Assembly (NCBI GenBank): GCA_937927875.1
Contig: CALEYV010000167.1
Coordinates: forward strand, 1-21,630
DNA from: an uncultured Actinomycetes bacterium
GTDB lineage: Bacteria > Actinomycetota > Acidimicrobiia > IMCC26256 > PALSA-555
Reading direction: 5' to 3'
Length of the DNA stretch: 21,630 nt
The notes under the pieces were generated by a model. That model saw only the letters and a program-made list of their open reading frames with translations. It did no database searches and was not told the origin of the DNA. Shown here one piece after another: positions 1-6,093 of the stretch. The position numbers and the translations under genes were made by a program. Position 1 is the first letter of the stretch; the number at the start of each line of letters is the position of its first letter.

Positions 1-30
1 GGGCGGGGGAGCGGTCGTCGCCTCGGGCAT
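1..30 (-). CDS. Start of a divergent gene, partial at window edge
   Basis: An ATG on the minus strand at 30-28 opens a frame that runs off the left edge after ten codons (MPEATTAPPP). The support is its promoter-like upstream: a TACGAT box at 45-40 lies nine bases before the ATG, the same box and the same spacing as in front of lgt at 14199. It would be divergent from the DUF3151 gene. Ten residues are too few to assign a product. Confidence 0.35.
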   Translation of the reverse strand, partial: MPEATTAPPP

Positions 31-39
31 CGCCGGCCG

Positions 40-45
40 ATCGTA
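40..45 (-). promoter_or_regulatory. Putative -10 box (TACGAT) of the left-edge gene
   Basis: TACGAT on the minus strand fits the TANNNT pattern seen before many starts in this window and precedes an ATG by nine bases. No convincing -35 box is visible. The assignment is by analogy with the identical box in front of lgt. Confidence 0.35.
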
Positions 46-80
46 CCGGCGGCGGGTTCTGGCGCTTGCGGGACAAGGGC

Positions 81-86
81 TACCGT
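81..86 (+). promoter_or_regulatory. Putative -10 box (TACCGT), leaderless start of DUF3151 gene
   Basis: TACCGT ends seven bases before the GTG at 94, so transcription starting the usual 6-7 bases downstream would begin at the start codon itself. There is no Shine-Dalgarno sequence before the GTG. TTCTGG at 57-62 is a weak -35 candidate with an 18-base spacer. Confidence 0.5.
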
Positions 87-93
87 CCCGCCG

Positions 94-552
94 GTGACCG
101 GTCCCGAGCTACCCGTGAACCTGCGGCCGGGCGGCCTCGACGAGACCGTCCTCGACCCCGAGCCCGACGCCGCCCTCGATGCCATCGCCGCCGCGCTGGG
201 CGGCCCCATCCCGGACCGCCGGGCCGCGCTGCGCGCGGTGGCGGCCCGCTGGCAGGCCTGCCTGGAGGCGTGGGCCCGGCTCGGCGACGCCACCGACGAC
301 GACGTGACCGCCTACGCCTGTTACCGGGTCGCCTACCACCGGGGGCTCGACCGGCTGCGTCGAGCGGGATGGCGCGGGTCGGGCTACGTGCGCTGGGCCC
401 AACCCGAGAACCGGGGCTTCCTCCTCGGCCTGGCCGGGCTGGGCCGGGCCGCGGCCGCCCTCGGCGAGACCGAGGAGGCCGAGCGGGTCCGGGAGTTCCG
501 CCACCAGCTCGACCCCGACTGGGATGGGAACGCCGAAGCCGTGCCCAACTAG
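94..552 (+). CDS. DUF3151 family protein
   Basis: A 152-residue soluble protein with no signal peptide or membrane segment. It matches the DUF3151 family of actinobacteria, a small conserved family of unknown function. The family's core is visible: an alanine- and arginine-rich helix, then YACYRVAYHRGLDRLRRAGW and GSGYVRW at about residues 78-107, then a helix-rich part ending in FRHQLDPDW. GTG at 94 is chosen because a TACCGT box stands seven bases before it and the protein then has the expected length. It ends ten bases before the gmd start, so the two are probably co-transcribed. No catalytic motif is visible, and I do not assign a function. Confidence 0.85.
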   Translation: MTGPELPVNLRPGGLDETVLDPEPDAALDAIAAALGGPIPDRRAALRAVAARWQACLEAWARLGDATDDDVTAYACYRVAYHRGLDRLRRAGWRGSGYVRWAQPENRGFLLGLAGLGRAAAALGETEEAERVREFRHQLDPDWDGNAEAVPN

Positions 553-562
553 CCTCTTCCCG

Positions 563-1555
563 ATGCGCCGAGCCCTCGTCACCGGGATCACCGGCCAGGA
601 CGGCCGCTACATGTCGGAGTTCCTGACCGGCAAGGGCTACCAGGTGTTCGGGCTGGTCCGGGGCCAGAACAACCCCAAGATCCAGCTGGTCCAGGACGAG
701 AACCCGTCCCTCGAGCTGGTCGAGGGCGACCTGCGCGACCTCTCGTCGCTCATCGCCGCGCTCGAGCACGTCCAGCCCGACGAGGTCTACAACCTCGGCG
801 CCATGAGCTTCGTGGCGCTGTCCTTCCGCCAGCCCGAGCTCACCGCCGACACCACCGGCCTCGGGGTGCTGCGGATGCTGGAGGCGATCCGGATCGTCGG
901 CGGCGCTCAGCGCAACCCGATCCGGTTCTACCAGGCGTCCTCGTCGGAGATCTTCGGGAAGGTGCGCGAGACCCCGCAGACCGAGAACACGCCGCTGCAC
1001 CCCCGGTCCCCGTACGGGGTGGCGAAGGTGTTCGGCCACTCGATCACCGTGAACTACCGCGAGTCCTACGGGATGCACGCCTGCTCGGGCATCTGCTTCA
1101 ACCACGAGTCACCCCGTCGGGGCCTCGAGTTCGTGACCCGCAAGATCACGAACGGGCTGGCCCGCATCAAGCTGGGGCTCCAGGAGTCGATCACGCTCGG
1201 CAACCTCGACGCAGCGCGCGACTGGGGCTACGCCGGCGACTACGTCGAGGCGATGTGGCTGATGCTCCAGCAGGAGGAGCCGGACAACTACGTGATCGCG
1301 ACCGGCGAGACGCACACCATCCGCGAGTTCCTCGACCTCGCGTTCCAGTGCGCGGAGATCGACGACTGGCAGCGCTACGTGCACACCGATCCTCGCTTCG
1401 AGCGGCCGGCCGAGGTGGACCTGCTCTGCGGCGACGCCACCAAGGCCCGCGAGAAGCTGGGCTGGAAGCCCCAGGTCACGTTCGCGGACCTGGTCCGGAT
1501 CATGTACGAGTCGGACCTGGCCGAGGAAGCGGCCCGGGCCGAGCTCGACCGCTGA
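563..1555 (+). CDS. gmd: GDP-mannose 4,6-dehydratase
   Basis: A cytosolic NADP-dependent extended-SDR enzyme that converts GDP-mannose to GDP-4-keto-6-deoxy-mannose, the branch point to fucose, rhamnose and related deoxyhexoses for cell-surface glycans. The 330-residue product opens with the nucleotide-binding motif GITGQDG at residues 8-14. It then shows YNLGAMSFVALSF, the SSSEIFG segment and the YxxxK pair in SPYGVAKVFGH, followed by FNHESPRRG, all in family order. ATG at 563 puts the Rossmann motif at the very N terminus; the ATG at 524 in the same frame would add 13 residues overlapping the previous gene. No GDP-fucose synthase or GDP-rhamnose reductase follows, so the end sugar cannot be read here. 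Its stop is one base from the convergent stop of the next gene. Confidence 0.93.
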   Translation: MRRALVTGITGQDGRYMSEFLTGKGYQVFGLVRGQNNPKIQLVQDENPSLELVEGDLRDLSSLIAALEHVQPDEVYNLGAMSFVALSFRQPELTADTTGLGVLRMLEAIRIVGGAQRNPIRFYQASSSEIFGKVRETPQTENTPLHPRSPYGVAKVFGHSITVNYRESYGMHACSGICFNHESPRRGLEFVTRKITNGLARIKLGLQESITLGNLDAARDWGYAGDYVEAMWLMLQQEEPDNYVIATGETHTIREFLDLAFQCAEIDDWQRYVHTDPRFERPAEVDLLCGDATKAREKLGWKPQVTFADLVRIMYESDLAEEAARAELDR

Positions 1556-1556
1556 G

Positions 1557-2906
1557 CTACAGCCGCTGGGCGGCGCGGGCCGCGACGAGCGACGGGTCCC
1601 ACACCGGCCCGAACGGCGGCGCGTACGACAGGTCGAGCATCGCCACCTCGCCGACCGTCATCTCGTTCCAGATCGCGGTGGCGAGGGCGTCGATGCGCTT
1701 CGCCGCCCCCTCCTCGCCGACGATCTGGGCGCCGAGCAGCCGCCCCGTCCCCCGCTCGGCGACGACCCGGACCCGCATCGGCGCCGCGCCCGGGAAGTAG
1801 CCGGCCCGGCTCGTCGCCTCGATCGTGACCGCGTCGGCCTCGAGGCCGACCGCGGCGGCCTCGCGCTCGTTGAGCCCGGTGCGGGCCACCTCGTACTTGC
1901 AGACCTTCACCACCGCGGTGCCGACGACGCCGGGGAAGGCGGCGTCGCCACCGGTGGCGTTGATCCCCGCCACCAGGCCCTGCTTGTTGGCGTGGGTGCC
2001 GAGGGCGACGACGACCGGGCGGCGTGACACCCGGTGGAACGTCTCGGAGCAGTCGCCGGCCGCGAAGACGCCCGGCGCCGACGTCCGGGCGTGGTCGTCG
2101 ACCGCGATGCCGCCGCTCGGGCCGATGGCGATGCCGGCGTCCGACGCCAAGTCGACGTTCGGGACCACGCCGAGCCCGAGGATCACGACGTCGGCGGGCA
2201 GGGTCCGGTGCGCGGTGTGCACCGCCCGGACCGAGCCGGCCTCGACGTCGAAGCGCTCGACCGCCTCCCCGCTGTGGACGGTGATGCCGACGTCCTGGAG
2301 CGCGTCGGCGACGAGGGCGCCCATCTCGGGATCGAGCGTCGTCATCGGCTGGGGCGCCGATTCGACGAGCGTCACCTCGAGGTCGCGCTGGCGCAGCGCC
2401 TCGGCGAGCTCGAGGCCGACGTACCCGCCGCCCACGACGACCGCGTGCCGCGGCTGGCGGGCGAGCGCGGCCCGCAGCGCCAGCCCGTCGCCGAGGGTCT
2501 GGACGCCGAAGATGCCGTCGGCGTCGACTCCCGGCAGGGGCGGGCGTCGGGGCGTGGAGCCGGTCCCGAGCACCAGCTGGTCGAAGGCCTCCCACGTCTC
2601 GGTCCCGTCAACGAGCCGGCGCACCCGCACCGCGCGCCGGTCGAGATCGACGGCGACGACGTCATGGCCGGTGCGGGCGTCGATGCCCCGCTGGCGGTGC
2701 TCCTGCGGCGACCGGGCGACGAGCCGGTCGGGGTCGTCGACGGTCCCGCCCACCAGGTAGGGGATGCCGCACGCGGAGTAGGACGTGTACTCGCCGCGCT
2801 CGAACGCGACGACGTCCAGCTCGTCGCGGCTCCGGCGTCGGCGGGCGGTGGCGGCGGCCGTCATGCCGGCGGCGTCGCCGCCGACAACGACCAGCCGCTC
2901 GGTCAC
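1557..2906 (-). CDS. CoA-disulfide reductase / NADH oxidase-like FAD protein
   Basis: A 449-residue flavoprotein disulfide reductase of the single-cysteine branch (CoA-disulfide reductase, NADH oxidase, NADH peroxidase). It starts with the FAD motif VVVGGDAAG at residues 6-14, then SYSACGIPYLVGG with the redox cysteine at residue 46. A second Rossmann motif for NAD(P)H follows (VVVGGGYVGLELAEALR), then the FAD-closing VFAAGDC and the C-terminal dimer domain ending in APPFGPVWDP. GTG at 2906 is the start: its GTGA overlaps the TGA of the upstream gene and it places the FAD motif correctly. The open frame continues upstream to 3056, but that part is arginine-rich shadow of the neighbour. It is translationally coupled to the nitronate monooxygenase-like gene. 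The exact substrate (CoA disulfide, persulfide, O2, peroxide) cannot be read from sequence. Confidence 0.88.
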   Translation of the reverse strand: MTERLVVVGGDAAGMTAAATARRRRSRDELDVVAFERGEYTSYSACGIPYLVGGTVDDPDRLVARSPQEHRQRGIDARTGHDVVAVDLDRRAVRVRRLVDGTETWEAFDQLVLGTGSTPRRPPLPGVDADGIFGVQTLGDGLALRAALARQPRHAVVVGGGYVGLELAEALRQRDLEVTLVESAPQPMTTLDPEMGALVADALQDVGITVHSGEAVERFDVEAGSVRAVHTAHRTLPADVVILGLGVVPNVDLASDAGIAIGPSGGIAVDDHARTSAPGVFAAGDCSETFHRVSRRPVVVALGTHANKQGLVAGINATGGDAAFPGVVGTAVVKVCKYEVARTGLNEREAAAVGLEADAVTIEATSRAGYFPGAAPMRVRVVAERGTGRLLGAQIVGEEGAAKRIDALATAIWNEMTVGEVAMLDLSYAPPFGPVWDPSLVAARAAQRL

Positions 2907-3901
2907 CGACGGCTCGGCGTCGGGGCGGCCGCGTCGGTCACGGTCGCCATCGCGGCGTCGAGGGCGCGCTCGGCCTCGTCGACGAAGCGCCGGACCAGCT
3001 CGGCCGCCGGCACCAGGTCGTGGATGGCGCCGATCCCCTGCCCGGCCGGGTAGCACTCCCGGTCGGGGTCGACGTCGGTGGCCTCGTCACCCTGGGGCAG
3101 GTGCAGGAACCCGCCGCTGGTCGAGACGATCATCTGGTCGGGGAACGGCTTCAGGTCCTCGGGATGCTCCTCGTAGTGCTGGGTCACCTGGTTGCGCACC
3201 GCCCGCAGCGTCTTGCCGGTGAAGGCGCGGCTCACGACGGTGCCGTCCTCGGGGGTGCGGACGAGCGCGTCCTTGTAGCCGGGGACGGCGCGGGCCTCCG
3301 GCGTGGCGATGAAGCGGGTGCCGACCCACACCCCGTCGGCGCCGAGCGTCAGCGCGGCCGCCAGCCCGCGGCCGTCGAAGATCCCGCCCGCGGCGACGAC
3401 CGGGACCCGGTCGCCGACCGCGTCGACGATCTGGGGGACGAGGGGGAACGTGGCCACGGTCCCGGTGTGGCCGCCGGCCTCGGTGCCCTGCGCCACCACG
3501 AGATCGCACCCCGCCTCGACGGCCGCGATCGCGTGCCGCACCTTGCCGCACATGTTCACGACCACGACGTTGTTGGCGTGGCACCGCTCGATCACCTCGC
3601 GCGGCACGCCCAGCGCGGCGACGAACACCGGCACGTCCTCGGCCAGCATGATGTCGATGCTCTCGAGCATCTGGGCCGGCAGCGCGGTAAGCAGGTCGAC
3701 GCCGAACGGCTTCGATGTCAGAGCCTTCGTGGCCCGGATCTCGTCCTGGAGCTGGGACGGCGTCATCGCCCCCGCGCCGAGGGTGCCGAACCCGCCCGCT
3801 TCGGACACCGCGGCGACGAGGCGGTGGTACGAGACGCCGCCCATGCCGGCGAGCATCACCGGGTGCTCGATCTGCAGCAGATCGGTCAGTCGAGTTCGCA
3901 T
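2903..3901 (-). CDS. Nitronate monooxygenase family flavoprotein
   Basis: A 332-residue FMN TIM-barrel enzyme of the nitronate monooxygenase / 2-nitropropane dioxygenase family. Such enzymes oxidise nitronates with O2; some relatives are NADH:quinone reductases or act in polyketide or fatty acid metabolism. The family's catalytic histidine motif is present as GTEAGGHTG with His145. The phosphate-binding barrel end AAGGIFDGRG followed by GADGVWVGTRF lies at about residues 173-200. The N terminus (TDLLQIEHPVMLAGMGG) is typical. ATG at 3901 is preceded by a TACCCT box at the leaderless distance. It is the first gene of a two-gene operon with the CoA-disulfide reductase-like gene and is divergent from purE with only 23 bp between starts. 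Confidence 0.9.
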   Translation of the reverse strand: MRTRLTDLLQIEHPVMLAGMGGVSYHRLVAAVSEAGGFGTLGAGAMTPSQLQDEIRATKALTSKPFGVDLLTALPAQMLESIDIMLAEDVPVFVAALGVPREVIERCHANNVVVVNMCGKVRHAIAAVEAGCDLVVAQGTEAGGHTGTVATFPLVPQIVDAVGDRVPVVAAGGIFDGRGLAAALTLGADGVWVGTRFIATPEARAVPGYKDALVRTPEDGTVVSRAFTGKTLRAVRNQVTQHYEEHPEDLKPFPDQMIVSTSGGFLHLPQGDEATDVDPDRECYPAGQGIGAIHDLVPAAELVRRFVDEAERALDAAMATVTDAAAPTPSRR

Positions 3902-3907
3902 ACCGGC

Positions 3908-3913
3908 AGGGTA
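3908..3913 (-). promoter_or_regulatory. Putative -10 box (TACCCT) for nitronate monooxygenase gene
   Basis: TACCCT on the minus strand ends six bases before the ATG at 3901, which predicts a leaderless mRNA. It shares the TA step at 3912-3913 with the opposite -10 box of purE. No good -35 box is visible; GGAAGC stands at the expected place. Confidence 0.55.
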
Positions 3914-3917
3914 ACGT
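3912..3917 (+). promoter_or_regulatory. Putative -10 box (TAACGT) for purE
   Basis: TAACGT ends seven bases before the purE ATG at 3925 and there is no Shine-Dalgarno sequence, which predicts a leaderless transcript. It overlaps the divergent -10 box by the central TA step, so two polymerases could not hold both promoters at once. Confidence 0.55.
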
Positions 3918-3924
3918 GCAGCCG

Positions 3925-4437
3925 ATGGCGGCTTCCCCGCCGCTGGTCGGCGTCATCATGGGTAGCGACTCCGACTTGCGCGTCATGCAGGACGCGGTCG
4001 ACGTGCTCGCCGAGTTCGACGTCGCGCACGAGGTGCGCGTCGTCTCGGCGCACCGCACCCCCGACTGGCTCACCGAGTACGCGCAGGGCGCGACCGGTCG
4101 CGGGCTGCGGGTGATCATCGCCGGCGCGGGCGGCGCCGCCCACCTGCCGGGGATGACGGCGTCGATGACCACGCTGCCGGTCATCGGCGTCCCGGTGCCG
4201 CTGGAGCGGCTCGACGGCCTCGACTCGCTGCTCTCGATCGTGCAGATGCCGAAGGGTGTGCCGGTGGCGACGGTGGCCATCGGCAACGCCGCCAACGCGG
4301 GGCTGCTGGCGGTGCGGATCCTCGCCGTCGGCGACGACGCGCTGCGGGCGCGCCTCGAGCGATTCCACGCCGACCTGGCGGCGAAGGTGCGGAAGAAGGA
4401 CGAGACGGTCCGCGGCGGGTCGACGGACCGGCCGTGA
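3925..4437 (+). CDS. purE: N5-carboxyaminoimidazole ribonucleotide mutase
   Basis: A cytosolic purine biosynthesis enzyme that moves the carboxyl group of N5-CAIR to carbon 4, giving CAIR. The 170-residue product has the class I PurE signature: MGSDSD at residues 12-17, SAHRTPD at 41-47 with the catalytic His43, and GAGGAAHLPGM. The IGNAANAGLLAVRIL helix of the octamer core follows. ATG at 3925 is chosen because it puts VGVIMGSDSD near the N terminus; the frame is open upstream to 3715 but only as antisense to the neighbouring gene. The partner gene purK, often adjacent, is not in the window. The lysine-rich tail (KVRKKDE) looks like a loose C-terminal end. Confidence 0.95.
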   Translation: MAASPPLVGVIMGSDSDLRVMQDAVDVLAEFDVAHEVRVVSAHRTPDWLTEYAQGATGRGLRVIIAGAGGAAHLPGMTASMTTLPVIGVPVPLERLDGLDSLLSIVQMPKGVPVATVAIGNAANAGLLAVRILAVGDDALRARLERFHADLAAKVRKKDETVRGGSTDRP

Positions 4438-4450
4438 ACACGTAAGAACC

Positions 4451-4480
4451 CGAGCCGACCTCCGTCACGGCGACGGCTCG
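4451..4480 (+). terminator. Possible hairpin after purE
   Basis: CGAGCCG at 4451-4457 pairs with CGGCTCG at 4474-4480, and a smaller CCGT/ACGG pair at 4462-4470 lies inside the loop. It begins 14 bases after the purE stop. There is no T-run, so it is at best a weak or factor-assisted terminator. Confidence 0.3.
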
Positions 4481-4504
4481 ACCGCGGGCCGACGGGCGCC
4501 TGAG

Positions 4505-4510
4505 TAGCGT
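4505..4510 (+). promoter_or_regulatory. Possible -10 box (TAGCGT) for acyl-CoA synthetase
   Basis: TAGCGT fits TANNNT and would start an mRNA near 4517, leaving a leader of about 26 bases that carries the Shine-Dalgarno sequence. No -35 box is recognisable, so support is modest. Confidence 0.3.
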
Positions 4511-4528
4511 CGCCGAGGCGTGGACGGC

Positions 4529-4534
4529 GAGGGG
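4529..4534 (+). promoter_or_regulatory. Ribosome binding site (GAGGGG) of acyl-CoA synthetase
   Basis: GAGGGG lies eight bases before the ATG at 4543. It is one of only two clear Shine-Dalgarno sequences in the window and fixes this start. It contrasts with the leaderless starts of most first genes here. Confidence 0.6.
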
Positions 4535-4542
4535 AACGCCTG

Positions 4543-6093
4543 ATGTGGCCGGGGCCGCACGCCGAGCGCCGCCCTGACCACCCGGCGGTCGTGATGGCCG
4601 AGTCGGGCGAGACCGTCACGTACCGGGAGCTCGACGACAGCTCGAACCGTCTCGCGCAGCTCTTCTACGACCGCGGGCTGCGGTTCGGCGACCACGTCGC
4701 GATCCTCATGGAGAACCACCCCCGCTACCTGGAGGTGTGCTGGGCCGCGCAGCGATCGGGCCTCTACTTCACGCCGATCAACTACCACTTCAACGCCGAG
4801 GAGGTCGGCTACATCCTCGACGACTGCGACGCCGTCGCCCTCGTCGTCTCGGGCTCGCTGGCGAGCCCGGAGCTCGCGACCCAGCTCCCGGCCGCGGTCA
4901 CCACCCGTCTCGTCGTCGGCGGGCCCGTGCCCGACGGCTGGGAGGGCTACGCCGAGGCGGTGGCCGCCTACCCGGCCGCGCCCCTCGCCGAGGAGCTCGA
5001 GGGCCACGCCATGCTCTACTCGTCCGGCACCACCGGCCGGCCGAAGGGGATCCGGTACACGCTCGAGCGGGCCCCGGTCGGCAACGCGGCCCCGATGCTG
5101 AGCGGCGTCACGAAGACCTACGGGCTCGACGAGGACAGCGTGTACCTGTCGCCGGCGCCCCTGTACCACTCGGCGCCGCTGCAGTTCTGCATCGCGGTGA
5201 CGCGCATCGGCGCCACCGTCGTCGTGCTCGAGCACTTCGACGCCGCCGCCTGCCTGCGCGCCATCGAGCGCTACCACGTGACGCACGCCCAGTTCGTGCC
5301 CACGATGTTCGTGCGGATGCTGAAGCTGCCCGAGGAGGCGCGCCAGAGCGCCGACGTGTCGTCGCTGCGGCTCGCCATCCACGCCGCCGCGCCGTGCCCG
5401 GTCGAGATCAAGCGCCAGATGATCGAGTGGTGGGGCCCGATCATCATCGAGTACTACAGCGCCACCGAGGGCATGGGCTCCACCATGATCACGAGCGAGG
5501 CGTGGCTCGCGCATCCCGGGTCGGTCGGCAAGCCGTTCTTCTCCACCGTGCACATCCTCGACGAGGAGGGCGAGGAGTGCCCGGTCGGTGTCCCCGGCGT
5601 CGTCTGGTTCGAGCCCAGCCAGCGCACGCTCCACTTCGAGTACCACAAGGATCCCGCGAAGACGGCCCGCACGCGCGACGAGCGGGGATGGGCGTCGGTC
5701 GGTGATATCGGCTACCTCGACGAGGACGGCTACCTCTACCTGACCGACCGGCGCGACTTCATGATCGTGTCCGGCGGGGTGAACATCTATCCCCAGGAGG
5801 CGGAGAACCTCCTCGTCACCCACCCGAAGGTGCTCGACGCGGCGGTGTTCGGGATCCCCGACACCGAGATGGGCGAGCGGGTGCACGCGGTCGTGCAGCC
5901 GGTCGACTTCGCGGCCGCCGACGGCGACCTCGAGCGGGAGCTGCTCGGCTTCTGTCGCGAGCACCTCGCCCACTACAAGTGCCCGCAGGCCATCGACTTC
6001 GACGCCGAGCTGCCCCGCCAGCCGACCGGGAAGCTCTACAAGCGGCTCTTGCGCGACCGCTACTGGGGCGCCAAGCAGAGCCGCATCGTGTGA
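4543..6093 (+). CDS. Acyl-CoA synthetase (AMP-forming, FadD-like)
   Basis: A 516-residue ANL-superfamily enzyme that activates a carboxylic acid with ATP to acyl-AMP and then to acyl-CoA. Motifs stand in order: the phosphate loop YSSGTTGRPKGIR at residues 159-171, YYSATEGMG at 304-312, and GDIGYLDEDGYLYLTDRRDF with the ATP-ribose Asp at 387-406. The hinge and GGVNIYPQEAE follow, and the C-terminal catalytic lysine is in PTGK (Lys497). Actinobacterial enzymes of this kind serve fatty acid, steroid side-chain or aromatic acid breakdown; the substrate cannot be read here. It has its own Shine-Dalgarno sequence. Its last bases GTGTGA hold the GTG start of the next gene, a four-base overlap. It is not next to the acyl-CoA dehydrogenase but lies in the same neighbourhood. 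Confidence 0.92.
   Translation: MWPGPHAERRPDHPAVVMAESGETVTYRELDDSSNRLAQLFYDRGLRFGDHVAILMENHPRYLEVCWAAQRSGLYFTPINYHFNAEEVGYILDDCDAVALVVSGSLASPELATQLPAAVTTRLVVGGPVPDGWEGYAEAVAAYPAAPLAEELEGHAMLYSSGTTGRPKGIRYTLERAPVGNAAPMLSGVTKTYGLDEDSVYLSPAPLYHSAPLQFCIAVTRIGATVVVLEHFDAAACLRAIERYHVTHAQFVPTMFVRMLKLPEEARQSADVSSLRLAIHAAAPCPVEIKRQMIEWWGPIIIEYYSATEGMGSTMITSEAWLAHPGSVGKPFFSTVHILDEEGEECPVGVPGVVWFEPSQRTLHFEYHKDPAKTARTRDERGWASVGDIGYLDEDGYLYLTDRRDFMIVSGGVNIYPQEAENLLVTHPKVLDAAVFGIPDTEMGERVHAVVQPVDFAAADGDLERELLGFCREHLAHYKCPQAIDFDAELPRQPTGKLYKRLLRDRYWGAKQSRIV

Noticed and set aside
2907..3056. N-terminal extension of the CoA-disulfide-reductase-like protein up to 3056
   Set aside because: The extra 50 residues are Arg/Pro-rich shadow of the overlapping upstream gene, and GTG at 2906 puts the FAD motif at the proper place.
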